Shown: piece after piece, positions 45,958 to 55,375 of the stretch | Numbering within the stretch: position 1 is the stretch's first letter | How the letters are laid out: each line of letters opens with the position of its first letter | NCBI GenBank assembly: GCA_041619555.1 | Contig: JBFKDQ010000003.1 | Coordinates: forward strand, 47,357-111,356 | Length of the DNA: 64,000 nucleotides | DNA from: Oceanococcus sp041619555 | GTDB lineage: Bacteria; Pseudomonadota; Gammaproteobacteria; Nevskiales; Oceanococcaceae | Direction: 5' to 3' | Position numbers and translations under genes: made by a program | Notes under the pieces: model-generated | Told to the model about the DNA's origin: nothing | Databases searched by the model: none | What the model saw: only the letters and a program-made list of their open reading frames with translations

Positions 45958-46652
45958 GTCAGATACTCGATTCTTAACTCGTGAAAATTGGCGGCGGTCG
46001 GGTGGCGGCCGCTGGCAATCTCGGGCGTGCGCAGCAACTGGACCCCCTGCATTCCCGCCGCCACCGCCGCGTCCAGTTCTTCTGCCACATCGGAGAGAAA
46101 CAGAATCTCGGCGGCCGGCAGGTTCAGTGCCTCGCTGATGCGGCGGTAGCTGGCGCAGTCTTTCTTGCCGCCGGTGGTGGTGTCGAAATAACCGCTGAAC
46201 CAGGGCGTCAGATCGCCGTAGTCGGTGTGGGCAAACAACAGTTTCTGCGCAGCAATGGAGCCGCTGGAGTAGACGAAAAGCGGCAGGCCCTGCGCGTGCC
46301 ACTGCGCGAGGGCGGCGTGGGCGTCGGCATAGACATGGCCATGGAAGTCGCCGTTGCCATAGCCCTGGCGCCAGACCATGCCCTGCAAGGCCTTTAAGGG
46401 CGTGATCTTCTGATCGCTGTCAATCCATGCATGCAACTGCGTGATCAGGCTGTCGAGATCCGTGGCATCCAGGCGGGCGAGTTCCGCGCTAGCCTGCAGT
46501 TGCTCGGCCACTGCGGCCTCATTGCGGTGGGCGCGAATGAAGTCGCCGATGTGCTTGCGGGCATACGGAAAAAGGACCTTGTGCACGAAGGCGATGTCGG
46601 TGGTGGTGCCCTCGATGTCCGTGACGATGGCGGCGCAGCGGCGGCAGATCAT
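45954..46652 (-). CDS. mtnC: MtnC, enolase-phosphatase E1
   Basis: 232 aa from the ATG at 46652, inside the mtnB stop overlap (ATGA). HAD-family enzyme: motif I is IVTDIEGTTTDI, in which the expected DxD nucleophile region reads DIEGTT as in MtnC; VYSSGSIAAQKLLF is motif II and FLSDVAEELDAA motif III. It enolises and dephosphorylates diketo-MTP-1-P to acireductone, the substrate of MtnD. Confidence 0.94.
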   Translation of the reverse strand: MICRRCAAIVTDIEGTTTDIAFVHKVLFPYARKHIGDFIRAHRNEAAVAEQLQASAELARLDATDLDSLITQLHAWIDSDQKITPLKALQGMVWRQGYGNGDFHGHVYADAHAALAQWHAQGLPLFVYSSGSIAAQKLLFAHTDYGDLTPWFSGYFDTTTGGKKDCASYRRISEALNLPAAEILFLSDVAEELDAAVAAGMQGVQLLRTPEIASGRHPTAANFHELRIEYLT

Positions 46653-47299
46653 GCGCGTGCTCCCAATCGGTGTTCCTGCCACAGGCAGTGCAACAGGAAT
46701 TCGAAACCCTCGGTGTGCCGTTGCGCTTCGGCGATGCTGCGGCCCCAGGCGTACAGGCCGTGGCCACGCACCAGCAGCCCGGGGCTGCTGATCTGCCCCT
46801 GCAGCCAGAGTTCCTGCAGAGCCGAGGCCAGAGCAGGGATGTCCTGGGTATTGTCCATCAAGGCCAGCGTCATGGGCCCCTCGTGGCTGGTCTGGCCCTG
46901 CACGGATTTCTGCATTTCAAACCCCTGAATCTGCAGACTCTGGCCGGGGTGGTTGCGCGAGAGCAGCGTGGCAGGGATCGAATGGGTGTGAAAGACCGCC
47001 TGGATCTGGGGGTCGAGTCGGTAAAGCATCATGTGCAGCGCTGTTTCGTCCGAAGGGCGGCAGTTCGGGTCCACTGCCTGGCCATTGGCATTGCAGATCA
47101 TCAGGTCGGCAGAGTCGATCTGTCGTTTGTCGCGGCCCGAACGGGTAATCAGGCGGAGATGCTCATCGAGCCGCACGGAAAAATTGCCACCGGTCGCCGG
47201 GCACCAGCCCTGTGCGCCCAGGAAGCGGATGCTGTCCAGCAGCGGGATGGTCAGGGCAGGGTAATCGGCGGGAGTCTGCACGAGGTGCTCGCTGAGCAA
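46649..47299 (-). CDS. mtnB: MtnB, methylthioribulose-1-phosphate dehydratase
   Basis: 216 aa from a TTG at 47299; a GTG at 47281 (210 aa) is an alternative closer to the usual family start. Class II aldolase fold with zinc ligands in FHTHSIPAT and RGHGLYAWG; GGNFSVRLDEHLRLITRSGRDK is shared with MtnB, given here in part as GGNFSVRLDEHLR. It dehydrates MTRu-1-P. A TAGAAT -10-like box (47308-47313, minus strand) lies just upstream. First gene of the operon. Confidence 0.93.
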   Translation of the reverse strand: MLSEHLVQTPADYPALTIPLLDSIRFLGAQGWCPATGGNFSVRLDEHLRLITRSGRDKRQIDSADLMICNANGQAVDPNCRPSDETALHMMLYRLDPQIQAVFHTHSIPATLLSRNHPGQSLQIQGFEMQKSVQGQTSHEGPMTLALMDNTQDIPALASALQELWLQGQISSPGLLVRGHGLYAWGRSIAEAQRHTEGFEFLLHCLWQEHRLGARA

Positions 47300-47376
47300 A
47301 AACCGCTATTCTAGAGCCTTGCGGCGTGCCGAATCTACGCACAGGCCTGCAGTCTGCGCGATCGTGCGGCCCGCAA

Positions 47377-49488
47377 CTACAGCATCACCGGACCAATCTT
47401 GTTGAGCGCCGAGCCCTGGAAATAGTCAACACCGGATTTCTTCAGGAAGGTCACCCAGCTTTCATCTTCGACCCCGCAGGCCACGGTGGCGACGCCGGTC
47501 AATTTGGCGCATTCCACCAGCCAGCGAATCTGCGCCTGGGCCAGTTTGTCGGTTTCGCATTTCCTGACCAGGCTCGGATCGATCTTGATCAGGGCCGGCT
47601 TCCACTTTCGCAGGATGTGCTGCAGGTTGACGCCGGTGCATTGATCGACGGCAATTTTGGCGCCGGTTTTCTGCAATGAGGAAATGAAGTCATGGGTCTG
47701 CTTGTGCAGCGAGGTGACGGTGCTTTCCTGGATTTCGAAACAGATGTGCTTGGCCTGGGCCTGGGCGCCCATCAGGCGCTCGGTAGCCCGCGACACGAAG
47801 TCCGTCGAACTGATGCTCTCGGGCGAAATGTTCAGCGAAATCAACCGGTAATTCTGGGTTAGATCGGGCTTTTCCTGCATCTGCTTGAGCAGCTGGCTGA
47901 GGACCCAGATGTCGACGATGCCGGTATCGCCGGTGCGTTGCAGGGCCGGCAGGTAGGCATTCGGCGCAATCCACACGCCGTCGGTGTCCTCGACCCGGAC
48001 GTAGCATTCGATCAGGCGCTGGTTCTGTTCTTTGTCGGCGGGCAGGATTTCCTGCGAGAGCAAGTGGCCGAGGCCGGCGTCCAGTCTTTGCTGCAGCCAT
48101 TCGACCCAGCCAAAATCGTCAAAGCGATCATCCTTGGGAATCGCTGCGGGCAAGCCGGTGTAGACCCGGCCGCCGCCGGTGCGACGGGCGCCGCGCAGCA
48201 TGCGTTCGGCCTGGTCCAGCAGGGTGCCAACGCCGGGTGATCCGGAGTCCATCGGCAAGGCGCAGATCGCCGACTGCATGTTCAGGGAATGCTCTTCCCA
48301 GGTCAGGGTGGCGCGATTCAGGCCTTCGGTGATCTTGCCGCCGATCTCCGCCGCCTCTTCGGGCGAGGTATTGGGCAGCAGGACGGCAAAGCGGCCAGCG
48401 GCCACGTAGTAGCAGAAGCCGGATTCCGGCACGGACTCGCGGCAACTTTCCGCCACGTTCCAGAGCAGCTGTTCCGCCGCTCGGTAGCCGTGCCGGTCTG
48501 CGGTGAAATCCAGGTTGTTCGGGGCGATGAACAGCAGGCTGTGTTGGGTGGACTGCTGGCGAGCAGTTCTGAGCAGTTCGTCCGCGCGTCGGTTGAATGC
48601 ATCACGGGTCTGCAGGCCGGTGACCGGATCAAGCTGGGTCGGCGGGCGTTTGGGCGACAGATGGGTGCTGCTTTCGCCCTCCGTGTCGGCGGTTTCGAAC
48701 TTCACATACGCGCCCGCCACCGTGCCTTCCTTGTCGGTGATCGCCATCGAGGTGACGAGAACCGGGCGAGATTTGCCCGCGCGGGTGGTCAGCAACAGGT
48801 TTTCAAGTTTCGGCACATTGTCGGTGGATTCGACCGCCAGCAGGGCGAGACGGCGGACCGGGTGCTGCGAGGGCGTTTCTGCCGTCGGGTCGAACAGATG
48901 GATCAATTCATCAAACGGGGTGCCGATGGCGTCCAGGCGATGGACCCCGCACAGGGTGCAGGTCGGCGCACTGATGTCCTGGACCACGCCATTGACATCG
49001 GTGATCACCAGGGCGTCGGCGCTGGCATCGATGGTGGTGCGCGCCAGCGCGGTGCTGCGCTTCGCGATCACGGCCAGTTTCTTGGCGCGCGCATCGGCGG
49101 CCTTCAGCCGCTCCAGCGCGGCTGCCAGTTCCTTGCTGCTGCGTTCGCGCTGGTAGCGCGCCTGATGCATCTGCTTGACCGTTTCGGTGGTCGCGATCTG
49201 CGCCTGGTCCGCAGCCTCGTGGACCGCGGCGGTGAAGCCGCGATGCCAGTACTTGCCAAACAGCGCAGCCAGTCCCAGCAAAGCCAGCAATTTGGCCACT
49301 TCGATCGCCGGGAAACCGGCGATGTCGTAGGTTACCAGTTCTTGCAGGCCGGTAAATGGCAGGATGCCAAGTCCGACCAGGGCCACGGCCGGGAACAGGC
49401 CCACCGTGCCCGCGCGAGGGACTTCGACCTCGGGCACGATCTGGGCTGGGTTCTGTGCGGTTTCTTCCATACTTGTCTTCTTGGCCAT
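47377..49488 (-). CDS. Membrane protein with PAS and degenerate GGDEF and EAL domains
   Basis: 703 aa from the ATG at 49488 (a GTG at 49512 is possible). Two N-terminal membrane segments, a coiled coil (~85-130), a PAS domain (~145-260; TTIDASADALVITDVNGVVQ) with Cys-rich TCTLCG, a GGDEF-like domain (from DPVTGLQTRDAF) and an EAL-like domain. The GGDEF position reads AAGRF, so cyclase activity is lost. In the EAL domain ECYVR replaces EALxR, VDQCTG replaces DDFGTG and VACGVED replaces VAEGVET: two metal ligands are gone while SLNISP, FEIQES and IKID remain. This is the pattern of a c-di-GMP-binding effector such as FimX rather than an enzyme. Confidence 0.88.
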   Translation of the reverse strand: MAKKTSMEETAQNPAQIVPEVEVPRAGTVGLFPAVALVGLGILPFTGLQELVTYDIAGFPAIEVAKLLALLGLAALFGKYWHRGFTAAVHEAADQAQIATTETVKQMHQARYQRERSSKELAAALERLKAADARAKKLAVIAKRSTALARTTIDASADALVITDVNGVVQDISAPTCTLCGVHRLDAIGTPFDELIHLFDPTAETPSQHPVRRLALLAVESTDNVPKLENLLLTTRAGKSRPVLVTSMAITDKEGTVAGAYVKFETADTEGESSTHLSPKRPPTQLDPVTGLQTRDAFNRRADELLRTARQQSTQHSLLFIAPNNLDFTADRHGYRAAEQLLWNVAESCRESVPESGFCYYVAAGRFAVLLPNTSPEEAAEIGGKITEGLNRATLTWEEHSLNMQSAICALPMDSGSPGVGTLLDQAERMLRGARRTGGGRVYTGLPAAIPKDDRFDDFGWVEWLQQRLDAGLGHLLSQEILPADKEQNQRLIECYVRVEDTDGVWIAPNAYLPALQRTGDTGIVDIWVLSQLLKQMQEKPDLTQNYRLISLNISPESISSTDFVSRATERLMGAQAQAKHICFEIQESTVTSLHKQTHDFISSLQKTGAKIAVDQCTGVNLQHILRKWKPALIKIDPSLVRKCETDKLAQAQIRWLVECAKLTGVATVACGVEDESWVTFLKKSGVDYFQGSALNKIGPVML

Positions 49489-49701
49489 GGTCTTCTTGGG
49501 CTGCTGCCCCACCTATGTTTCGTCATAGGTTATCGGCTTGGTCCCGCATGTGCTAGCGCCGGCAAGTCTCGCAGGTGCCTGATGGGGGAGGCGAAAATCG
49601 GTTATCAGGTGGCTTCGATTTGAAATTGACGCCCGAGGCCTCACAATTGCGGGCAGATTCGCATCGCTGTTCCACGTTTCAGCACACGATTTAGCAGGTA
49701 C

Positions 49702-50139
49702 ATGTTTTCCTCGATACTGGTTGTTTGCACCGGCAATATCTGCCGCAGCCCGATGGGCGAGCATCTCCTGCGCGATCGCTGGCGCAAGCCTGGCGCGCGG
49801 GTTTCTTCCGCAGGGATTGCGGCGCTGGTCGGCTATCCGGCGGATGAGCACGCCATTGCGGTGATGCAGGAGCACGGCATCGACGTCGGCGAGCACCGGG
49901 CCAGGCAACTCAATTCCGAACTCGCGTTCTCCCACGATCTCATCCTGTTCATGGATACGAGCCACGAGCGCTGGATCCAGACACGGCTGCCTGCCGCCCG
50001 CGGCCGGGTCTATGCCATGACCAAGTGGCTGCCTCAGGATGAGGTGCCGGATCCCTACATGCGCGGTCGCAATGCCTTTGAGCAGACCTATGCGGAACTT
50101 GATGCAGCGGTCAATTCCTGGCTGCAGAGACTGGATTGA
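49702..50139 (+). CDS. Low-molecular-weight protein-tyrosine phosphatase
   Basis: 145 aa. The P-loop VCTGNICRSP (nucleophile Cys9) lies at the N-terminus, and the general-acid Asp is in VPDPYMRG. Homologues Wzb/Etp dephosphorylate a Wzc-type kinase in capsule export; no kinase or wza-like gene is adjacent, so the target is unknown. It is preceded by AGCAGG. The 213 bases between it and the degenerate GGDEF-EAL gene are a divergent promoter region with no clear boxes. Confidence 0.92.
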   Translation: MFSSILVVCTGNICRSPMGEHLLRDRWRKPGARVSSAGIAALVGYPADEHAIAVMQEHGIDVGEHRARQLNSELAFSHDLILFMDTSHERWIQTRLPAARGRVYAMTKWLPQDEVPDPYMRGRNAFEQTYAELDAAVNSWLQRLD

Positions 50140-50174
50140 TTGGCCGGCTTTCGGCTGGCCGGAATCAGATCGCG

Positions 50175-50180
50175 TATAAT
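50175..50180 (+). promoter_or_regulatory. -10 box of the miaB operon promoter
   Basis: A perfect TATAAT. No good -35 is seen at the usual distance. Transcription would begin near 50187, which argues against the TTG at 50192 and for the GTG at 50210 as the miaB start. Confidence 0.55.
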
Positions 50181-50209
50181 CGGCGCCCTTTTTGTTGAAT
50201 CATCGAGAC

Positions 50210-51553
50210 GTGGGCGCAAAGCTCTATATCAAGACCTTCGGTTGCCAGATGAATGACTACGACTCTGGCAAGATGTCTGCGGTGCTGGAGAAATCCCATC
50301 AGGTCGAGCGCACACTGGATCCCGAAGAAGCCGATATTCTGTTGCTGAATACCTGTTCCATCAGGGAAAAGGCGCAGGAAAAGGTGTTTTCCGAACTGGG
50401 GCGTTGGAAGCAGCGCAAACAGCTGAATCCGGATCTCATCATCGGGGTCGGCGGCTGCGTCGCCAGCCAGGAAGGCGAGGCCATCCTGGCACGGGCGCCC
50501 TATGTCGACATGGTTTTCGGGCCACAGACACTGCACCGGCTGCCAGAGTTGCTGGATTCGCGTGCCCGCACCGGCACCCCGTCGGTGGATATCAGTTTTC
50601 CCGAAATCGAGAAATTCGACCGCCTGCCCGCACCAACCGCGGAAGGACCGACGGCCTTCGTCTCCGTGATGGAGGGGTGCTCGAAATACTGCACTTTCTG
50701 CGTCGTGCCCTATACGCGCGGTGAGGAAATGAGCCGGCCATTCGAAGATGTGCTGGCCGAGGTGGCGGCACTGGCTGCGCAAGGGGTGCGGGAGATCACC
50801 TTGCTGGGGCAGAACGTCAATGCCTACGCCGGCCGGATGGCCGATGGCACCCTGGCGGATCTGGCCCTGCTGATCCGCTATATCGCCGAAATCGATGAGA
50901 TCGGCCGAATTCGCTTCACGACCTCGCATCCGGCGGAGTTCTCCTCCAGCCTGATCCAGGCCTATGCCGAGGTGCCGAAGCTGGCGTCCTATCTGCACCT
51001 GCCCGTGCAGTCCGGTTCTGACCGCATCCTGATGATGATGAAGCGGGGTCACAGCGCCCAGGAATACATTTCCAAGATCCAGCGTTTGCGTGCCGCGCGT
51101 CCGGGACTCAGCCTGTCCACCGATATCATCGTCGGTTTTCCCTCCGAGACCGACGCGGATTTCGAGGCGACCATGGAACTGGTGGGATTCGCCGATTTCG
51201 ACCATGCCTACAGCTTTGTCTACAGCGCGCGGCCCGGCACGCCAGCGGCCAAACTGGTCGACGGTCTGGCGCCGGAAATCAAGAAGCAGCGCTTGCAGAT
51301 CCTGCAGGACCGGGTTCGTGCGCGTGGCGATGCCTTCTCCCGCGCCATGGTCGGGACGGTGCAGCGAGTGCTGGTCGAGCGCCTGGCGCGCCGTGATGCC
51401 GGGCAGGTGGCAGGTCGAACCGACAATAACCGCTGGGTCAACTTTTCCGGCGAGCCTGAGTTGATCGGCCAGTTCGTTGATGTCCGGATCAACGAAGCAT
51501 TGCCCAATTCCCTGCGTGGTGAGCTGGCCGGCCTCCATCGCGCCAAGGTTTAG
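50210..51553 (+). CDS. miaB: MiaB, tRNA-2-methylthio-N6-dimethylallyladenosine synthase
   Basis: 447 aa from the GTG at 50210 (GAKLYIKTFGCQMN, aligned with the E. coli start); TTG codons at 50192/50195 would add six or five residues. Radical-SAM methylthiotransferase: UPF0004 cysteines in TFGCQMN, NTCSIRE and GGCVAS bind the auxiliary cluster; MEGCSKYCTFCVVPYTRG holds the CxxxCxxC SAM cluster; a TRAM domain ends the protein. It adds the 2-methylthio group to i6A37 of tRNAs reading UNN codons. First gene of miaB-phoH-ybeY-corC-lnt. Confidence 0.96.
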   Translation: MGAKLYIKTFGCQMNDYDSGKMSAVLEKSHQVERTLDPEEADILLLNTCSIREKAQEKVFSELGRWKQRKQLNPDLIIGVGGCVASQEGEAILARAPYVDMVFGPQTLHRLPELLDSRARTGTPSVDISFPEIEKFDRLPAPTAEGPTAFVSVMEGCSKYCTFCVVPYTRGEEMSRPFEDVLAEVAALAAQGVREITLLGQNVNAYAGRMADGTLADLALLIRYIAEIDEIGRIRFTTSHPAEFSSSLIQAYAEVPKLASYLHLPVQSGSDRILMMMKRGHSAQEYISKIQRLRAARPGLSLSTDIIVGFPSETDADFEATMELVGFADFDHAYSFVYSARPGTPAAKLVDGLAPEIKKQRLQILQDRVRARGDAFSRAMVGTVQRVLVERLARRDAGQVAGRTDNNRWVNFSGEPELIGQFVDVRINEALPNSLRGELAGLHRAKV

Positions 51554-51564
51554 GCGGAAGCGGC

Positions 51565-52533
51565 TTGAGCATCACGAAAAATCTCCGTCTGCTGCCGGAG
51601 TCGCAAGAGCGACTCTCGCAATTGTGCGGCCCGCATGATGGCCATCTGCGGCAGCTCGAAAAAGATCTGGCGGTCGAGATCCGTAATCGCGGCCACGATT
51701 TCGAGGTCGAAGGCGCAAGTGCGGCGGTCGACCTGGCCGAAATCACACTCAGACGCCTGTACGCGAGTACCGGCCGGGGTGACATCGAGCCGGAGGATGT
51801 GCATCTGACCGCGCGGGAGCAGGTCGCCACGCCGATGGAGGATGAGGTGGCCGAGTACGGTATCCGTACGCGCCGCGGGATGGTGCGGCCTCGCAATGCG
51901 AGCCAGCGCCAGTATTTGCACAGCATCGCCCGGCATGATCTGGTTTTCGGCATTGGGCCGGCGGGAACCGGCAAGACCTATCTCGCCGTGGCGGCCGCGG
52001 TTGCGGCGCTGGAGCGCGATGAAGTCCGGCGCATCCTGCTCGTTCGCCCTGCGGTCGAAGCCGGCGAACGCCTCGGCTTCCTGCCTGGGGATCTGGCACA
52101 GAAGATCGATCCGTATCTGAGGCCGCTGTACGATGCCCTGTATGAGATGCTCGGATTCGAGAAAGTGGCGCGGCTGATCGAGCGCAACGTGATCGAAGTT
52201 GCCCCTTTGGCCTATATGCGTGGGCGGACCCTGAACGAGGCCTTCATCATTATGGATGAAGCCCAGAACGCCACCGTGGCGCAGATGAAGATGTTTCTGA
52301 CCCGGCTGGGCTTTGGCTCCACCGCCGTCGTCACCGGCGATGTCACGCAGGTGGATCTGCCACAGCCGGGGCAGTCCGGTCTGAATCATGCGGCCGGTGT
52401 GCTGCGTGGTGTGGCGGGGGTCGGCTTCGTCTGGTTCCGTTCCAGTGATGTGGTCAGACACCCGCTGGTGCAGCGCATCGTGGACGCCTACGCCGAGCGT
52501 GAATCGGGTGATCGGCCGAGTGACGAGGCATGA
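51565..52533 (+). CDS. ybeZ: PhoH-like ATPase (YbeZ)
   Basis: 322 aa from a TTG at 51565, with GGAAG eight bases upstream; no ATG precedes the conserved region. Walker A GPAGTGKTYLA and Walker B-like AFIIMDEAQN are present, with the PhoH signature QRQYLHSIARHDLVFGIG. Homologues interact with YbeY in RNA metabolism, and here the stop overlaps the ybeY ATG. Confidence 0.94.
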   Translation: MSITKNLRLLPESQERLSQLCGPHDGHLRQLEKDLAVEIRNRGHDFEVEGASAAVDLAEITLRRLYASTGRGDIEPEDVHLTAREQVATPMEDEVAEYGIRTRRGMVRPRNASQRQYLHSIARHDLVFGIGPAGTGKTYLAVAAAVAALERDEVRRILLVRPAVEAGERLGFLPGDLAQKIDPYLRPLYDALYEMLGFEKVARLIERNVIEVAPLAYMRGRTLNEAFIIMDEAQNATVAQMKMFLTRLGFGSTAVVTGDVTQVDLPQPGQSGLNHAAGVLRGVAGVGFVWFRSSDVVRHPLVQRIVDAYAERESGDRPSDEA

Positions 52534-52988
52534 ATGAGGTGCTGGTGCAGCGGATCAGTACCGTGGCCGCGCCCGATGACGCGCATTTGCGTGCGTGGGC
52601 CCGGCGCGCGCTGGCGCTGGGGGCTCGGCAGGGGGAAGTGGTGCTGCGCCTGGTGGATCCGGAAGAGTCGCGCGCATTGAACCTCACCTATCGGGGCAAG
52701 GACCGCCCGACCAATGTGCTGTCTTTTCCCGCTGCGGACGGGGCGGAGTTGCCGCCGGAGTTGCGCGCTGAGATGCCCCTGGGCGATCTCCTCGTCTGCG
52801 CGGCGGTGGTCAATGCCGAAGCGGTGGCGCAGGGCAAGGCACCAGAGGCCCACTGGGCCCACATCGTGATGCATGGCTGCCTGCACCTGCTGGGCTACGA
52901 TCACGAGAGCGAGACCGAGGCGCAGGAAATGGAAGGGCTGGAACGCCGCCTGCTTGCCGAATTGAATTTTTCCGATCCTTACGAGTAG
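52530..52988 (+). CDS. ybeY: YbeY endoribonuclease
   Basis: 152 aa. The zinc motif HGCLHLLGYDH (three His) is intact, as is LNLTYRGKDRPTNVLSFP. YbeY takes part in 16S rRNA 3'-end maturation and 70S quality control. Four-base overlap with the phoH gene; corC begins 12 bases later. Confidence 0.96.
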   Translation: MNEVLVQRISTVAAPDDAHLRAWARRALALGARQGEVVLRLVDPEESRALNLTYRGKDRPTNVLSFPAADGAELPPELRAEMPLGDLLVCAAVVNAEAVAQGKAPEAHWAHIVMHGCLHLLGYDHESETEAQEMEGLERRLLAELNFSDPYE

Positions 52989-53000
52989 ATTTGAAACATC

Positions 53001-53870
53001 ATGTCTGACGACACGTCTTCAAGTACCGAGGGGCAATCCAACTCCTGGGTGCGGCGTCTGGGCCGCAGTCTGGTTGGAGCGCCCCGCAACCGCGACGAGC
53101 TTTCCCAAATCCTCCGCGAAGCCTGTCAATTCGAATTGATGGATGCCGACGCCCTGCTGATGATTCACGGTGTGCTGGAGGCGGCCGACACGCCGGTCGA
53201 GCATGTGATGGTGCCGCGTTCACAGATGGTTGTGGTCGGCTATGACATGCCGATCCAGGATGTCTTGCGGGTGGTCGTGGAGTCCGGCCACTCCCGGTTT
53301 CCGGTCATCGGCGACAATCGCGACGAGGTTCAGGGCATTCTGCTGGCCAAGGATCTGCTGAAATACGCCAGCCAGGACATGGATACGAGCGAGTTCGATA
53401 TCCGTGCCTGTCTGCGGGCGCCCGAGTTCGTGCCGGAGACCAAGCGCTTGAACGTGCTGCTGAAGGAGTTCCGCAGCGGTCGCAATCATATGGCCCTGGT
53501 GGTGGACGAATACGGCGGCATTTCCGGTCTGGTGACGATCGAGGATGTACTCGAAACCATCGTCGGGGACATTGACGACGAGTACGACGAGTCCGAAGGG
53601 GCGGCCATCTTGCGGCAGGACAGCCAACACTATCTGGTCAAGGGTCTGGCCTCGATCGAAGATTTCAATGCCTACTTCGGCGCCCGGTTCTCGGATCAGG
53701 AATTCGATACCGTTGGCGGTCTGGTCACGCATCAGTTCGGCCACCTGCCTAAACGGGGCGAGACCATCAGCATCGGCGAGTTCGATTTCCAGGTGGCGCG
53801 CTCGGACAACCGTCGCCTGCACATGCTGCGGGTCACCGTGCGGAGCAAGGCCGACGCCGGGCGTGAGTAA
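53001..53870 (+). CDS. corC: CorC/YbeX-type CBS-domain protein
   Basis: 289 aa. Two CBS domains (~residues 65-190; VEHVMVPRSQMVVV, HSRFPVIGDNRDEVQGILLAKDLL, MALVVDEYGGISGLVTIEDVLE shortened here to VVDEYGGISGLVTIEDVLE) and a C-terminal CorC_HlyC domain. No membrane segment, like E. coli CorC. Linked to Mg2+/Co2+ handling and to ribosome function in E. coli. Its last eight bases overlap the lnt start. Confidence 0.93.
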   Translation: MSDDTSSSTEGQSNSWVRRLGRSLVGAPRNRDELSQILREACQFELMDADALLMIHGVLEAADTPVEHVMVPRSQMVVVGYDMPIQDVLRVVVESGHSRFPVIGDNRDEVQGILLAKDLLKYASQDMDTSEFDIRACLRAPEFVPETKRLNVLLKEFRSGRNHMALVVDEYGGISGLVTIEDVLETIVGDIDDEYDESEGAAILRQDSQHYLVKGLASIEDFNAYFGARFSDQEFDTVGGLVTHQFGHLPKRGETISIGEFDFQVARSDNRRLHMLRVTVRSKADAGRE

Positions 53871-55344
53871 GCCGGGATTCCCGGTTCGCGGCCTGCTGGC
53901 ACTGCTGGCCGGCGGCCTGACCACGCTGTCATTTGCGCCGCTGAGCTGGTTGCCAATGGCGGTGATCGGCCCCCTGCTGCTGCTATTGCTGCTGCAGCAG
54001 CAGCGTGGTTGGCAGGCGCTTGGACTGGGCTGGCTGTTTGGCTTTGGTCATTTCCTCAGCGGGGTCTGGTGGGTGCTGATCAGCACCCATGTGTATGGCG
54101 GCGCTGCTTTGCCCGTTGCCATCTTTCTGCTGCTGCTTCTGGCTGCTTATCTTGCGTTTTTTCCCGCGCTGGCGGCCCTGCTTTACGGGCGCTGGGGGCG
54201 GGGTGTGTCGGGCTGGCTTCTGGTCTGGCCGGCGCTGTGGCTGGCTGCCGATCTGGCCCGCAACCTCGTGCTGGGCGGGTTTCCCTGGTTCAGTCTCGGC
54301 TATGCCTCGAGTCCCTGGCCGGCCCTGCTGAAAATTGCGCCGATTCTTGGCGTCGATGGTCTTGCTTTGCTGTGCAGCCTGCTCAGCGGTGTGGCTGCCT
54401 GGGCCTTGTTGAAGCGCCGGCTGGTACTGCCGCTGGCGCTGGTGGCGGGACTGTCGTTGTTATTGTGGTTCCTGCCTGCGCCTTCGGCCTGGACTCAAGC
54501 CGAAGGTCGCCGCCTGAACGTGTCCCTGGTACAAGGCAATATCTCCCAGGACCAGAAATGGCAGCCGGCCAATCTATGGCCCACCATGGATCTGTACCGT
54601 GAGCTGAGCGCGCAGGCCTGGCCGGCAGATCTTGTGATCTGGCCCGAGGTCGCGATTCCCGCACCCTTGCATCTGGTGCAGGATTATTTCGACGAAATGC
54701 ACCAGCAGGCGGAAACGGCAGGCGGCACCTTGTTTGCCACCGTGCTGACTTACGATGACGGCAAGCCCTACAACACGGTATACGCGCTGGGTCGCGATTC
54801 GGGGCGTTACGTGAAGCAGCATCTGGTGCCTTTCGGTGAGTACATTCCGGTGCCGGAATGGATGTACCCGCTGTTCGATGTGCTCGATCTGCCATTGCCG
54901 GCGATCGCCACCGGCCTGCCCGGTGATGAGATGCTGCAGGTGGATGGACGTCCGGTGTCCCTGTCGATCTGTTTCGAGGACGTATTCCCGCTTGAGGTGC
55001 GAGCGACCGCGCGCCACAGCGTCCTGCTCGTCAATGTGACGAATGATGCCTGGTTCGCGGGCTCGCCTGCGCCACAGCAACACTTGCAGATCGCCCGCCT
55101 GCGCGCCGCCGAGTCGGGGCGGCCGATGCTGCGCGTGGCCAATACCGGCATTTCGGCATTCATCGATGCCGACGGGAAGGTCAGGGCGCAACTGCCCTGG
55201 GGGGAGCGCGGGGTGCTGGCCGTTTCGGTCCAGCCGCGTGCCGGGCAGACACCCTATCAGCGTTGGGGGCAATGGCCGCTGTATGTTTTTCTCATGGCTG
55301 TCGGCGCCCTGGTCTTGGCGCGGGGGCGGGGACTGCTACCATAG
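53863..55344 (+). CDS. lnt: Lnt, apolipoprotein N-acyltransferase
   Basis: 493 aa from the GTG at 53863, inside the end of corC. N-terminal membrane helices (about six) then a nitrilase-like domain with the catalytic triad Glu262 (IWPEVAIP), Lys318 (VKQHLVPFGEY) and Cys370 (SICFED), and a last C-terminal helix. It adds the third acyl chain to lipoproteins, such as RlpA, MlaA, LptE and the ACE-like protein of this window. Confidence 0.96.
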   Translation: MSKPGFPVRGLLALLAGGLTTLSFAPLSWLPMAVIGPLLLLLLLQQQRGWQALGLGWLFGFGHFLSGVWWVLISTHVYGGAALPVAIFLLLLLAAYLAFFPALAALLYGRWGRGVSGWLLVWPALWLAADLARNLVLGGFPWFSLGYASSPWPALLKIAPILGVDGLALLCSLLSGVAAWALLKRRLVLPLALVAGLSLLLWFLPAPSAWTQAEGRRLNVSLVQGNISQDQKWQPANLWPTMDLYRELSAQAWPADLVIWPEVAIPAPLHLVQDYFDEMHQQAETAGGTLFATVLTYDDGKPYNTVYALGRDSGRYVKQHLVPFGEYIPVPEWMYPLFDVLDLPLPAIATGLPGDEMLQVDGRPVSLSICFEDVFPLEVRATARHSVLLVNVTNDAWFAGSPAPQQHLQIARLRAAESGRPMLRVANTGISAFIDADGKVRAQLPWGERGVLAVSVQPRAGQTPYQRWGQWPLYVFLMAVGALVLARGRGLLP

Positions 55345-55375
55345 TCCGCTTTTTTGACCCAGGCCTTTAACGACC

